64,000 nt of DNA from contig NZ_PNEC01000004.1 of assembly GCF_005886345.1 (NCBI RefSeq), positions 62,001 to 126,000 of the forward strand, given 5' to 3'. This DNA is from Pseudoalteromonas phenolica (GTDB taxonomy: Bacteria > Pseudomonadota > Gammaproteobacteria > Enterobacterales > Alteromonadaceae). Below the pieces are notes generated by a model. That model did not search any database. It worked only from the letters and a program-made list of their open reading frames with translations, and was not told the origin of the DNA. The position numbers and the translations under genes are program-made. Shown here piece by piece: positions 8,680 to 17,224 of this stretch; positions within the stretch are counted from its first letter, which is position 1, and each line of letters opens with the position of its first letter.

Positions 8680-9555
8680 TCAATTTTTCAGTAACGTTTT
8701 AATTTTGTTGTACACGAATAATAACCGTTTGGCGGTGTGCCTTTTGTTTTGAGTAACGAGGTAAACGGGTTCCATGCTTGGCTTAGTGAGTTCATGAATA
8801 TGAATTTTTTCAGGTTCTGCAAAACTTGCTACTGCACTTTGAGGTAGTGCTGTAAAGCCAAGCCCTATGCTCACTGGGGTTAAAATCAAGCCAATTTGGT
8901 TTGAAAAGCCACTTTCTTTTATGTCCTTAATATGCGTGAATTCAGCAAAGTTCGCTTTGAGCAGTTGATTAGCATGGTGATGCCCATCAGGGTGATTAAT
9001 AAAACCAAGCTGCTTTAGAGTATCAAATGTAGCATTTTTGAATTTTGCGGGGAGTACCAATTGTAGTGGCTCTTGCGCAACTTCTTCTAAGTTCAGTAGG
9101 CTTGAGTTTGCATGTTCTGTGACTAAACCAATATCGATGTCACCTTGCTGCAACGCCTTAATAATGCAGCTGTTTGGCGCAAACTGATAGTGAATGATGA
9201 GCTCAGGAAATTGTGTTTGCAGCGATAATAGTTGTGGGTAGAGGCGTAAACCTATACTGCCTGGTGACATAATCTTAACCACGCCAACATGCTCTGAGTC
9301 TGTGGTTACTTTTTCTTTGAAGCTTTGCAAAGTGGCAACGATTGTCTTTGCTTCTTGATAGGTTTGCTCACCGGTTGGCGTAAGCACAAACCCTTTCACT
9401 GTTTTTTGAATAAGCGGTTCGCCCAACAGGTCTTCGAGCTTTCTGAGATGTTGGCTGACTGCCGACTGAGTAATAAAAAGCTGTTCAGCGGTTTTAGTGA
9501 AATGCTTGGTTTCGACGAGTGTGCAAAAGGTACGCAAGAAGACTGGGTTTATCAT
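8680..9555 (-). CDS. LysR-family transcriptional regulator
   Basis: The 291-residue protein starts with FLRTFCTLVETKHFTKTAEQ, then helix-turn-helix residues QSAVSQHLRKLEDLLGEPL, then a substrate-binding-like domain. It is divergent from the VOC-family gene with about 90 bp between start codons, so that gene is the likely target. The intergenic DNA is very AT-rich and contains partly palindromic ATTATAAATTAT, which could be part of a binding site. The effector is unknown. Confidence 0.9.
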   Translation of the reverse strand: MINPVFLRTFCTLVETKHFTKTAEQLFITQSAVSQHLRKLEDLLGEPLIQKTVKGFVLTPTGEQTYQEAKTIVATLQSFKEKVTTDSEHVGVVKIMSPGSIGLRLYPQLLSLQTQFPELIIHYQFAPNSCIIKALQQGDIDIGLVTEHANSSLLNLEEVAQEPLQLVLPAKFKNATFDTLKQLGFINHPDGHHHANQLLKANFAEFTHIKDIKESGFSNQIGLILTPVSIGLGFTALPQSAVASFAEPEKIHIHELTKPSMEPVYLVTQNKRHTAKRLLFVYNKIKTLLKN

Positions 9556-9623
9556 TAGTAGAGCTACTTAAAAATATAATAATTTATAATTTCAAATAAT
9601 GATAGCCGATTGCGTAGACTATT

Positions 9624-9641
9624 TCCTGTACTTTACAGGAG
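9624..9641 (+). promoter_or_regulatory. Small hairpin overlapping the ribosome binding site of the VOC gene
   Basis: TCCTGTA and TACAGGA form a seven-base-pair stem with a CTT loop. The right arm includes most of the Shine-Dalgarno sequence AGGAG (9637-9641), six bases before the ATG. If it folds in the mRNA it would lower translation. Whether it is regulated is unknown. Confidence 0.4.
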
Positions 9642-9647
9642 AACATT

Positions 9648-10148
9648 ATGAGCGCAGTTTACCCAAGAACCTTTTCACATATTGGAATTTCAGTTCCAGA
9701 TCTGGAGCAAGCCGTTAAGTTTTATACTGAGGTGTTAGGTTGGTATTTGATTATGGAACCAACCGAAATCATAGAAGATGACAGTGCCATTGGTGAAATG
9801 TGTACTGATGTATTTGGTGCTGGATGGGAGCGTTTTCGCATCGCGCATTTGTCTACAGGTGATCGCATTGGTGTGGAGCTGTTTGAGTTTAAAAACCAAC
9901 AAAACCCTGAAGATAATTTTGAATATTGGAAGACTGGGATCTTCCACTTCTGTGTACAAGACCCTAACGTTGAAGAACTATCTGAAAAAATCGTGGCTGC
10001 GGGTGGTAAAAAGCGTATGGAAAAACCGCGTTTCTATTATCCGGGTGAAAAGCCTTATCGCATGATTTATATGGAAGACCCGTTTGGCAACATATTAGAA
10101 ATTTATAGCCATAGCTATGAACTGATCTATAGTGCCGGCGCTTATTAA
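9648..10148 (+). CDS. VOC-family (glyoxalase/bleomycin resistance/dioxygenase) protein
   Basis: The 166-residue protein opens with FSHIGISVPDLEQAVKFYTEVLGW and ends with YMEDPFGNILEIYSH, the two halves of a vicinal-oxygen-chelate fold. Candidate metal ligands are the His in FSHIG, the Glu in IGVELFEF, the His in FHFCV and the Glu in NILEIY. Members include glyoxalase I, dioxygenases and epimerases. The EDPFGN end is common in uncharacterised lactoylglutathione lyase-like proteins. Divergence from a LysR gene suggests inducible expression. The reaction is not known. Confidence 0.85.
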   Translation: MSAVYPRTFSHIGISVPDLEQAVKFYTEVLGWYLIMEPTEIIEDDSAIGEMCTDVFGAGWERFRIAHLSTGDRIGVELFEFKNQQNPEDNFEYWKTGIFHFCVQDPNVEELSEKIVAAGGKKRMEKPRFYYPGEKPYRMIYMEDPFGNILEIYSHSYELIYSAGAY

Positions 10149-10229
10149 ATTATTAAGTTAACAAGCTAAACTTTAAAAGGCTTCTCAGAGCTTGAGAAAC
10201 CTCAGACAGAAATTATGTAATGAAAATAG

Positions 10230-10631
10230 CTAGCTACTTGGCTTTTGAGTATGCAAAATAATTACAGTCAAACCAATGATGAAAAATAGCGCGCCACCTG
10301 AGAGCAAGAAAGGGTCGATAAAAATGTTCTCATTGAAAGAGAATTTACCTGCTGAAATTTTCTTCCAGCCCATAAAATGCTGATTAGCAGCGACTACTGC
10401 ACCAAAGAACCCCAGCACTAACGCGAGATATTTTGTTAAAAAATGATGCACAAATGGCAAAATCACAATAATGCCAAGCAAACCGATAACAGTGCGTTGT
10501 GTTCGGCAATATGGACAAATATATACGGCACCCATTAATTCTACCGTCCAAGCAATGATGCTGACTGCAATGGCAAATAATCCCAGCCAATGACGTTTGG
10601 CGATGATGTTTTCTAATGTCAGTTGATTCAT
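10230..10631 (-). CDS. DsbB-like small membrane protein with a single CXXC pair
   Basis: The 133-residue protein has about four hydrophobic segments (roughly 16-36, 45-65, 67-83 and 107-127). Just after the first segment lies ICPYCRTQR, which matches the CxxC-xx-QR pattern of DsbB, the quinone-linked oxidant of DsbA. The second periplasmic cysteine pair of DsbB is absent; C39 and C42 are the only cysteines. It may be a divergent DsbB relative or a thiol protein with another partner. It stands alone, convergent with the VOC gene. Confidence 0.6.
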   Translation of the reverse strand: MNQLTLENIIAKRHWLGLFAIAVSIIAWTVELMGAVYICPYCRTQRTVIGLLGIIVILPFVHHFLTKYLALVLGFFGAVVAANQHFMGWKKISAGKFSFNENIFIDPFLLSGGALFFIIGLTVIILHTQKPSS

Positions 10632-10756
10632 AACACTCTGTTTATAATCTTATTCAAAAAAGAGTGACAATATACCATATTTCTTTTGGGTCTAATTAAT
10701 TCTTTTTAGTTATATGCGAGTTTTGCTCAATGAAGGTGTAAGTGAGGATTAAATAG

Positions 10757-10790
10757 AACAGCTACGATTATTGTGTATATCGTAGCTGTT
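10757..10790 (-). terminator. Hairpin downstream of dbpA
   Basis: Two perfect 12-base arms (AACAGCTACGAT and its complement) with a 10-base loop lie just after the dbpA stop. The tail on the minus strand is only weakly T-rich, so this may be a terminator or an RNA-stabilising 3' hairpin. Confidence 0.5.
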
Positions 10791-10811
10791 TGGCTGTTTT
10801 ATATGCTTATA

Positions 10812-12200
10812 TTAGCGATTGATTTTACGCACTCTGAAGTTACGGCCTTTCATTTTACCTTCACCGATCACGCTTAACGCTTTTCCCGCAACTTTACGTT
10901 CAACAGCAACAAAAGAGGCCATGGCCGTCACTTTAATTTTACCGATTTGACTGCCTTTTAACGCATTATTCGCCGTTAAGGCACCTAAAATATCACCAGG
11001 GCGCAGCTTGGCTTTTTTGCCGCCATCAATTTGTAGTGTCACCATAGGTGCACGGGTAATCGGATTGTTAAACACGGCATCACTAGGCAGATCACTTGGC
11101 TCAATGGTGATATCTAAATAATCTTCTAAGGCATTTACTTTGTGAGACTCTTTATAACTCATCAGTGAGCATGCAATACCCGTATTACCAGCTCGGCCAG
11201 TACGGCCAACTCGGTGTACGTGTACTTCAGGGTCGTGGGCAATATGGTAGTTGATCACCATTTCAACATGGTCAACGTCAATACCGCGAGCTGCAACATC
11301 GGTGGCCACTAAAATGGTTAAGCTCTTATTAGCAAAGCGAACAAGCGTTCGGTCACGGTCTTTTTGTTCTAGGTCGCCATGAAGGGCGGCACTATCAAAC
11401 CCAAGTTGTTGTAATTCATCACATACCGCTTGGCACTCAGCTTTGGTGTTAGCGAATATCACCGCTGACTTTGGTTGAAATTCAAGTAGTAGCTTTTGTA
11501 CGGCATCTAAGCGCACATCGTTGTTGTCTACTTCATAGAAATATTGGGTGATGTTGCTGTGATCGTGGCTTGCTTCGACCGTCACTTTTTCTGGTGCAGT
11601 CATAACGTGCTTAGCAAGTTGCTCAATTTTTGGCGGGAATGTTGCACTAAATAGTAAGTTCTGACGTTTTGCTGGGCAGAGTTCAATAATGCATTCGATA
11701 GCGTCTTCAAAGCCCATTTCTAGCATGCGGTCAGCTTCATCAAGCACAAAGGTATTTACTTCACTTAAGTCTAAACGGCCTTTGCGTAAATGCTCCTCAA
11801 TTCGACCAGGTGTGCCAACAACAATATGGGCGCCATGTTCAAGAGAGCCAATTTGTGGGCCCATCGGTGCACCGCCGCATAGAGTGAGTACTTTGATATT
11901 GTGAATAGCACGGGCAAGTTTGCGGATTTCAATAGCAACTTGGTCAGCTAATTCACGCGTCGGGCATACGACCAGCGCTTGCACACGAAAACGTTTTACG
12001 TTCAGGTTATGCAATAAACCTAAAGAAAATGCGGCCGTTTTACCTGAACCTGTTTTGCCCTGACCAATTACATCTTTGCCTGCTAAAATTAATGGCAGTG
12101 TTTGTGCTTGAATGTCAGTCATGTGCTGATAACCCAATGATTCTAGGTTGTCTAACAAATCGTGAGAAAGGGATGTTTGAGAAAATAGCTGTTGCGTCAA
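10812..12200 (-). CDS. dbpA: ATP-dependent RNA helicase DbpA
   Basis: The 462-residue DEAD-box helicase carries GQGKTGSGKTAAF (motif I), VLDEADRMLEMG (motif II), LFSATF (motif III) and HRVGRTGRAG (motif VI). The C-terminal 75 residues (LRPGDILGALTANNALKGSQ to the end) form the DbpA-type RNA recognition motif. This domain binds hairpin 92 of 23S rRNA and separates DbpA from other DEAD-box proteins. It acts in large-subunit ribosome assembly. Length matches the E. coli protein (457). It is divergent from the alcohol dehydrogenase gene and probably transcribed alone. Confidence 0.95.
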   Translation of the reverse strand: MTQQLFSQTSLSHDLLDNLESLGYQHMTDIQAQTLPLILAGKDVIGQGKTGSGKTAAFSLGLLHNLNVKRFRVQALVVCPTRELADQVAIEIRKLARAIHNIKVLTLCGGAPMGPQIGSLEHGAHIVVGTPGRIEEHLRKGRLDLSEVNTFVLDEADRMLEMGFEDAIECIIELCPAKRQNLLFSATFPPKIEQLAKHVMTAPEKVTVEASHDHSNITQYFYEVDNNDVRLDAVQKLLLEFQPKSAVIFANTKAECQAVCDELQQLGFDSAALHGDLEQKDRDRTLVRFANKSLTILVATDVAARGIDVDHVEMVINYHIAHDPEVHVHRVGRTGRAGNTGIACSLMSYKESHKVNALEDYLDITIEPSDLPSDAVFNNPITRAPMVTLQIDGGKKAKLRPGDILGALTANNALKGSQIGKIKVTAMASFVAVERKVAGKALSVIGEGKMKGRNFRVRKINR

Positions 12201-12328
12201 GGTCAGGCTCTTTGAATTACTAAAATTGATTTGCGAGAGTATAGCATGGCTTGAGACTCTGGCTTAGCTAGTTTATTGTTGAGTAATTAACCTATTTGAT
12301 ACCATATTTTTTACAAGGGAGTTCAGCT

Positions 12329-13537
12329 ATGCGTGCTGCAATAAATAAATGGGGGATTAAGTTTTTAGCGGGAGCTTTTCCTGCTAACAAACCTACCTTG
12401 ATAACGGGTAATGGCGCAATGCTCAAACTGGCTAAGCTCATGGTATGTAGTGGTGTACGTCGCCCACTGATCATTGCCGATGGCTTTATGACGCAAAACG
12501 ATAATCTGTCTGCATTGACGCAGTTGCTAAAAGATGCCAAATGTCAGTTTACAATTTTTGACGAAGTTGTGCCGAATCCGACCATGCTAGAAGTCGAAAA
12601 CAGCGTGACAATGGCTCAGAGTATTCAGGCTGATGGTATATTTGTCGTAGGCGGGGGCTCAGCGATTGATATTGCCAAAGTGGTTGCGGCGACGCTTACT
12701 AATGGCAACAAACCCAAAAAACTCATTGGCATGATGCGGGTAAGGAACAAACCCCTGCCTTTGTTTGCGGTGCCAACTACGTCAGGTACTGGCTCTGAAG
12801 TCACCGTTGCTGCGGTGATCTCTGACCCAGTATCACATCAAAAAGCGTTTTTCTTAGACCCTTATTTTGTGCCACTTGCGGCAGGACTCGATACTGATTT
12901 ACTCGCCTCATTACCGCCAGCGATCACAGCTTATACCGGCATGGACGCACTGACTCATGCCATTGAAGCTTATATTGCGCGGGTGCATTTTAATGATGCA
13001 CAGAGTGATGCCTTAACTGCGATTCGTTTATTGCTCGAGTATTTACCTCGTGCTTATAAAAATGGTACAGATTTAGAAGCACGCGAAATGGTCGCGCTTG
13101 CCTCGTTTATGGCGGGTTATGCGTTTAGTAAACAAGGCTTGGGCTATGTGCATGCCATCTCTCATCAGCTCAGTGCCCATTATAATACGCCCCATGGTTT
13201 AGCTAACGCCGTGGTGTTACCGAGAGTATTAAGATTCAATAAACCACATTGTTTAAATCAACTGGCCGAAATAGAAAGTGCAATTTCAGGGGGGGGCTCA
13301 GACTTGCCCGAACTGCAGTTGGCACATAGTTTTATTAAACGGATCGATCAATTGTCTGATGCGCTACAAATAGACAAGTCTCTAGATAGTCTTTTAGAAA
13401 AAGACTTTTTCAAGATAGCGAAACAGGCACTGCGCGAAGCGAACGATTCTTACTCTGTGCCCAAAGTGATGAAACTTAATCAAGTAATTCGAATTTTAGA
13501 TGCGGTAAAAGCCGGTGAGAGAGAAGTAGCTTTTTAG
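12329..13537 (+). CDS. Iron-type (group III) alcohol dehydrogenase
   Basis: The start at 12329 is preceded by AAGGGAG at eight bases; an ATG 33 bases upstream has no such site. The 402-residue protein has the NAD(P)-binding motif GGGSAIDIAK, then TTSGTGSEVT, and the Fe/Zn ligand region TGMDALTHAIEAYI with GYVHAISHQLSAHYNTPHG. These define the iron-dependent alcohol dehydrogenase family, which reduces aldehydes or oxidises primary alcohols. The N-terminus lacks an aldehyde dehydrogenase domain, so it is not AdhE. The substrate is unknown and no partner gene is adjacent. Confidence 0.88.
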   Translation: MRAAINKWGIKFLAGAFPANKPTLITGNGAMLKLAKLMVCSGVRRPLIIADGFMTQNDNLSALTQLLKDAKCQFTIFDEVVPNPTMLEVENSVTMAQSIQADGIFVVGGGSAIDIAKVVAATLTNGNKPKKLIGMMRVRNKPLPLFAVPTTSGTGSEVTVAAVISDPVSHQKAFFLDPYFVPLAAGLDTDLLASLPPAITAYTGMDALTHAIEAYIARVHFNDAQSDALTAIRLLLEYLPRAYKNGTDLEAREMVALASFMAGYAFSKQGLGYVHAISHQLSAHYNTPHGLANAVVLPRVLRFNKPHCLNQLAEIESAISGGGSDLPELQLAHSFIKRIDQLSDALQIDKSLDSLLEKDFFKIAKQALREANDSYSVPKVMKLNQVIRILDAVKAGEREVAF

Positions 13538-13550
13538 AAAAGCATTGAGT

Positions 13551-13572
13551 TAGGAGGCAGTATAGCCCCCTA
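13551..13572 (+). terminator. Possible terminator after the alcohol dehydrogenase gene
   Basis: TAGGAGGC and GCCCCCTA form an imperfect GC-rich stem with one mismatch, followed by a short T-rich stretch, in the gap between two convergent genes. The prediction is weak. Confidence 0.35.
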
Positions 13573-13594
13573 TGTTTTGATTATGAGCTTTTAG

Positions 13595-14002
13595 CTAGTT
13601 TGCTAATACATCGCCTAGTGCAACTGGCACTGAAGTTTGCTCTTTAATCGCATTTAAAACTGTGACCAGTGTATTGTGTTGGCTGCTTTCATGTGCTCTA
13701 ACACTGATAGCGGTAATGTCAGCATTGGCAGCAAGTTTGGCGATATTTACATTAATTGCATCAATTTCAACTTGGCGATTATTTAGATACACCTTGTTGC
13801 TTGCATCTATGATGAACTGTGGGGTCACTTTAGGTGTGACAGACAATGTCGGTGAGTTGTTTCGTTCGATGTCTAATACAGCTTCTTTGTTAAAGCTGGC
13901 GGTTACAATAAAAAAGATTAATAAGATGAAAACAATGTCTAGCATTGGATTCATGTCTACGCTGAGGTTTTCTTGCATGTGTGCTTTGGCTGTTTTTATC
14001 AT
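13595..14002 (-). CDS. Orphan ExbD/TolR-family protein
   Basis: The 135-residue protein has the ExbD/TolR layout: a short cytoplasmic N-terminus, NPMLDIVFILLIFFIVTASF as the single membrane helix with its key Asp, and a periplasmic domain ending in a short beta/alpha region. The ATG used follows GGAG at a normal distance; a TTG 24 bases upstream is less likely. ExbD works with ExbB as the proton-driven motor for TonB, and TolR with TolQ. No ExbB, TolQ or TonB gene lies nearby, so its partner must be encoded elsewhere. Confidence 0.85.
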   Translation of the reverse strand: MIKTAKAHMQENLSVDMNPMLDIVFILLIFFIVTASFNKEAVLDIERNNSPTLSVTPKVTPQFIIDASNKVYLNNRQVEIDAINVNIAKLAANADITAISVRAHESSQHNTLVTVLNAIKEQTSVPVALGDVLAN

Positions 14003-14121
14003 TTCATTATCTCCATGTTGTTTCAATATTCAGCCTAGACCACGCTTGTAACCTCACCTTTAATCTATTGTTAATATTTACAATTTTTCACAAAATGTAT
14101 AAGTAGAAGAAAAGTGGCAAG

Positions 14122-14154
14122 AAAAAAGGGTCAACCTAGTGGTTAACCCTTTTT
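14122..14154 (-). terminator. Terminator after the M16 peptidase gene
   Basis: A 14-base stem (AAAAAGGGTCAACC paired with GGTTAACCCTTTTT, one mismatch) with a TAGT loop is followed on the minus strand by six T. It separates the peptidase gene from the exbD-like gene. Confidence 0.75.
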
Positions 14155-14189
14155 GTTATTATTGTTCAATTTTTAAAGTAAGTGCTTAT

Positions 14190-17075
14190 TTATAGTTGAT
14201 AGGTCACTTTGCCTTTTAAGTCTGCAACATTTTTAATGGTTGTTTGCCCTTTAATTTGTGCAAATGGTTTGTCTTGGTAATTAGCACCACGCAGCTGCAC
14301 GTTAATACGAGATGCTTTCGGGTTGGCAAGCGTTTCGTTATAAAACTGCTTGATATCAGCTAATTCAACTTTTTGCACTTCAGCAATCATTTGTTGTTTT
14401 GAGTCGTATTGCCAGTTCTCTTTGTACCAATCAGAGAAAATTGGCGACACTTCGTCATACATATTCTTAGGTGCTTCAGTTAGACCCACTAATACACCTT
14501 GTTTGATGGCAGCGAATTGCTCTGGAGTTAACGCATCAAGTTTGGCTTTGTATTCAACTCTGAAGTCGTCGAAGCGCTTCTGAGCTTGAACTAAATCCAT
14601 CACAGGCGATTGAATATATAAGCCAATACTTGCGAAGTCATCGACAGGGTAATAGAAAGCACCCACAGCATAAGCTAGCTGCTCTTCTGTTCTTAATTGG
14701 TTAAACGCTTCGTGACTGAAATGTTTTGCTAACACACTGGCAATGGCTTTTTGCTTAAAGCCTGCTTTGCGGTGCACATGAATGTCTAATAAACCATTGT
14801 CTGCTGCGGCGGTATCTTTTTGATAACTTAATACTTGCTGAGGCAATGGTGCGATTGTTTTGGTTTTAGCGAACTCAGTTTGCTTGTGCTCACTGCCAAG
14901 TGTTTTGCTAATAGCATCGGCGATTTGTTCTAAATCTGCTTGATTGTAGTTACCAAAAGCAAATACACGAGGTTGATTTGCTGAAAGGGCTTCTTCAATA
15001 TTTGCCTTGAATGTTGCAACCGTTAAGTTGTTTGCCGCAGCAATGAGAGCGTCATCTTCAAAACCATTTGCTTCAGTTAAGTTACGAAGTGCAGGGAATA
15101 ACTGACGAACGGTAAATTGCTTTTGAGCATTGTTTATACCACGTACAAAGCGATCTTTTGCTTGTGCGAAGTTGGTTTCATTAACTTCAGGCATTAAATC
15201 TGACAACAGTTCATTCAGTAATAAATATTGTTTATCAGTGAAACCATTAAGTAATAGACTGATACCATTATTATTTGAACCTCGAGTGCTGATCCCAGCA
15301 ACACTCGCTTCAGCTTGTAATAAGCTTTGCTGTAGGTTAAATAAATCAGACCAAAGCGCCAGAGCAACTTGTGTGTCGATTTCTGCATTAGCCTCGCCTG
15401 CATTAAGGTCTATTTTTAAAATACCCTTGGGTTGTTCCGCGAATAGCTGACTTGGGTAATGCCATACTTTAACCCCCGACTTTTCAACTTTTAACTCAGC
15501 GGAAGATTGCTTCATACCCGCAGTTTTTAAGTCAAAGTTTTCTGGCAATAAACGATTCACTTTAGGTAAATTGAGAGCCAGTTTGGTTGGTTTTTTCCAG
15601 CTAGCCATTTCTTCTGCTGAGATGTCTGCAATGCGATATTCACCAGCATAAAAGTGTTGTTTCTCTTCGACTTTCTCATCTTTGCTGGTATACCAAATAC
15701 GCAGTGTCTCAGGTGTTAACTGAGCAAGTACTTGTTTTATGGCATCCGCATTAAATTGGCCAAAATAGTAAGGGGCATTAATACTGTAATTGATAGGGTA
15801 ATCTTGCATGCTATTTACTAGCTGTGCCGCATAACTGAACTCGTCGATTTTTTGCAAGAAGCGGAATTGATTATCAAGTGAAGTTTTGATCTCTTGATAG
15901 TATTTCTCATCAATACCATTTTCTTTAACTAGCTCAATGTATTGCATAATAATGGCGACAATCTCGTCACGATTTTGCATACCTTGATCGGTTAAATTAA
16001 CGGTTATCGACATTTCACCATAGTTACCATAATGGTTTGGCGAGTCGCCAGCATTGAGTGAGCTTATCCAGCCACGCTCTTTTAACAGTTGCGCGGGTGT
16101 ACCCGGCATTTCAGAGCCAAGCAGGTAAGAAACAAAGTAGTTTGGTTTATATTTAAATTGGTCTTGGTTATTACTGATCGTGAAGTCGAGTTTTAACTGT
16201 TTTAAGTCTTGATTAGGCTTGTAGTAAATTTTCTTACCACCTAGCTCAGCAAAATTTATTTCTTGCTTAACTTGTGGCTTTTCAATGCCTTTATCTTTAA
16301 TAGGGGCAAAGTGTTTTTTCGCTAACTTTTCCATTTCATCCAGCGAAGCATTACTGATCAGCGCCACTTTCATAATGTTTGCAGAGTAATATTTATTATA
16401 AAAGTCGACCGTTTCTTGGTGCAGATTGCTGTTTTCTTTATCACCGAGTGTTTCTAAATTACCAATTAAGAAGCGGTTTGCTGGGTGCTCGCCCATCATG
16501 GCGCGAGACAGTTTAAATTGACCGAAAAAGTCCATTTCGCGACGCATTGACCATTCTGCGTTTACTGCGTTGATTTCTTTTTCAGTATATTCAGGATACA
16601 GCTTAGGCGATTTGAAGAAATCAGAGAAGCGGTCAAGGGCTTGGTCGTAAGCGTCGTTATTCACCTTAAACATGTAGTTGGTGTATGTCATCCAAGTAGA
16701 TGCATTAGATGTACCACCATTTTGAGTTAAAAACTCATTGTATTCATTGGTGTCAGGGTATTTCTCTGAGCCTAAAAATAGCAAGTGCTCAAGGTAGTGA
16801 GCCATACCTTGCTGAGTCATAGGATCTTGTAAAAGGCCAACACCCACATTTAATGCAGCTGCTGATTTTTCTGTACTTGGATCGGATACCAAGATGACTT
16901 CAATATTATTTTCAAGTTTTAGTGTTCTGTAATCTCTTTGGTCATTTGGGCTAACCGCAAGTGTATTGAGAGGCGCTAGGGAATTTGTTGCGCTGGTTTG
17001 CGAATTATTGTTCGACGTTTGCGAGCACGCTGCGAGTGCTAAAGCGAGAGCACTAATGGCAAATGCTTTTTTCAT
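14190..17075 (-). CDS. M16-family (pitrilysin/insulinase) zinc metallopeptidase lipoprotein
   Basis: The chosen ATG gives 961 residues with a lipoprotein signal (MKKAFAISALALALAAC). The inverted zinc motif HYLEHLLFLG (HxxEH) sits near residue 100, followed by the downstream Glu in the NAVNAEW segment. Length and four-repeat layout match the protease III/insulysin branch of M16, which degrades peptides in the periplasm. Anchoring by a lipid, rather than free periplasmic secretion as in E. coli PtrA, is inferred from the lipobox. The upstream ATG at 17144 would put 23 residues before the signal and is unlikely. Confidence 0.92.
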   Translation of the reverse strand: MKKAFAISALALALAACSQTSNNNSQTSATNSLAPLNTLAVSPNDQRDYRTLKLENNIEVILVSDPSTEKSAAALNVGVGLLQDPMTQQGMAHYLEHLLFLGSEKYPDTNEYNEFLTQNGGTSNASTWMTYTNYMFKVNNDAYDQALDRFSDFFKSPKLYPEYTEKEINAVNAEWSMRREMDFFGQFKLSRAMMGEHPANRFLIGNLETLGDKENSNLHQETVDFYNKYYSANIMKVALISNASLDEMEKLAKKHFAPIKDKGIEKPQVKQEINFAELGGKKIYYKPNQDLKQLKLDFTISNNQDQFKYKPNYFVSYLLGSEMPGTPAQLLKERGWISSLNAGDSPNHYGNYGEMSITVNLTDQGMQNRDEIVAIIMQYIELVKENGIDEKYYQEIKTSLDNQFRFLQKIDEFSYAAQLVNSMQDYPINYSINAPYYFGQFNADAIKQVLAQLTPETLRIWYTSKDEKVEEKQHFYAGEYRIADISAEEMASWKKPTKLALNLPKVNRLLPENFDLKTAGMKQSSAELKVEKSGVKVWHYPSQLFAEQPKGILKIDLNAGEANAEIDTQVALALWSDLFNLQQSLLQAEASVAGISTRGSNNNGISLLLNGFTDKQYLLLNELLSDLMPEVNETNFAQAKDRFVRGINNAQKQFTVRQLFPALRNLTEANGFEDDALIAAANNLTVATFKANIEEALSANQPRVFAFGNYNQADLEQIADAISKTLGSEHKQTEFAKTKTIAPLPQQVLSYQKDTAAADNGLLDIHVHRKAGFKQKAIASVLAKHFSHEAFNQLRTEEQLAYAVGAFYYPVDDFASIGLYIQSPVMDLVQAQKRFDDFRVEYKAKLDALTPEQFAAIKQGVLVGLTEAPKNMYDEVSPIFSDWYKENWQYDSKQQMIAEVQKVELADIKQFYNETLANPKASRINVQLRGANYQDKPFAQIKGQTTIKNVADLKGKVTYQL

Positions 17076-17160
17076 TAGGTGTTGTCCTTTGAAATATACA
17101 GTTTTTGAATTATTGAGTTTACGTGCAAGCTTGAGATTAATCATCAGTTTGCTTGCGCGG

Positions 17161-17214
17161 AATGTAAAGCGATGTAACTACAGGAGGAAAAACTATGCAG
17201 TTACAGCTTACATT
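17161..17214 (-). repeat. Imperfect inverted repeat just after the cytochrome-rhodanese gene
   Basis: AATGTAA, a short offset, and TGTAACT on the left pair with AGTTACA, a G, and CTTACATT on the right around a 19-base loop. It sits in the 3' untranslated region of the minus-strand cytochrome gene. It has no T tract, so it may be a 3' stabiliser rather than a terminator. Confidence 0.45.
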
Positions 17215-17224
17215 GCTTTATTTG

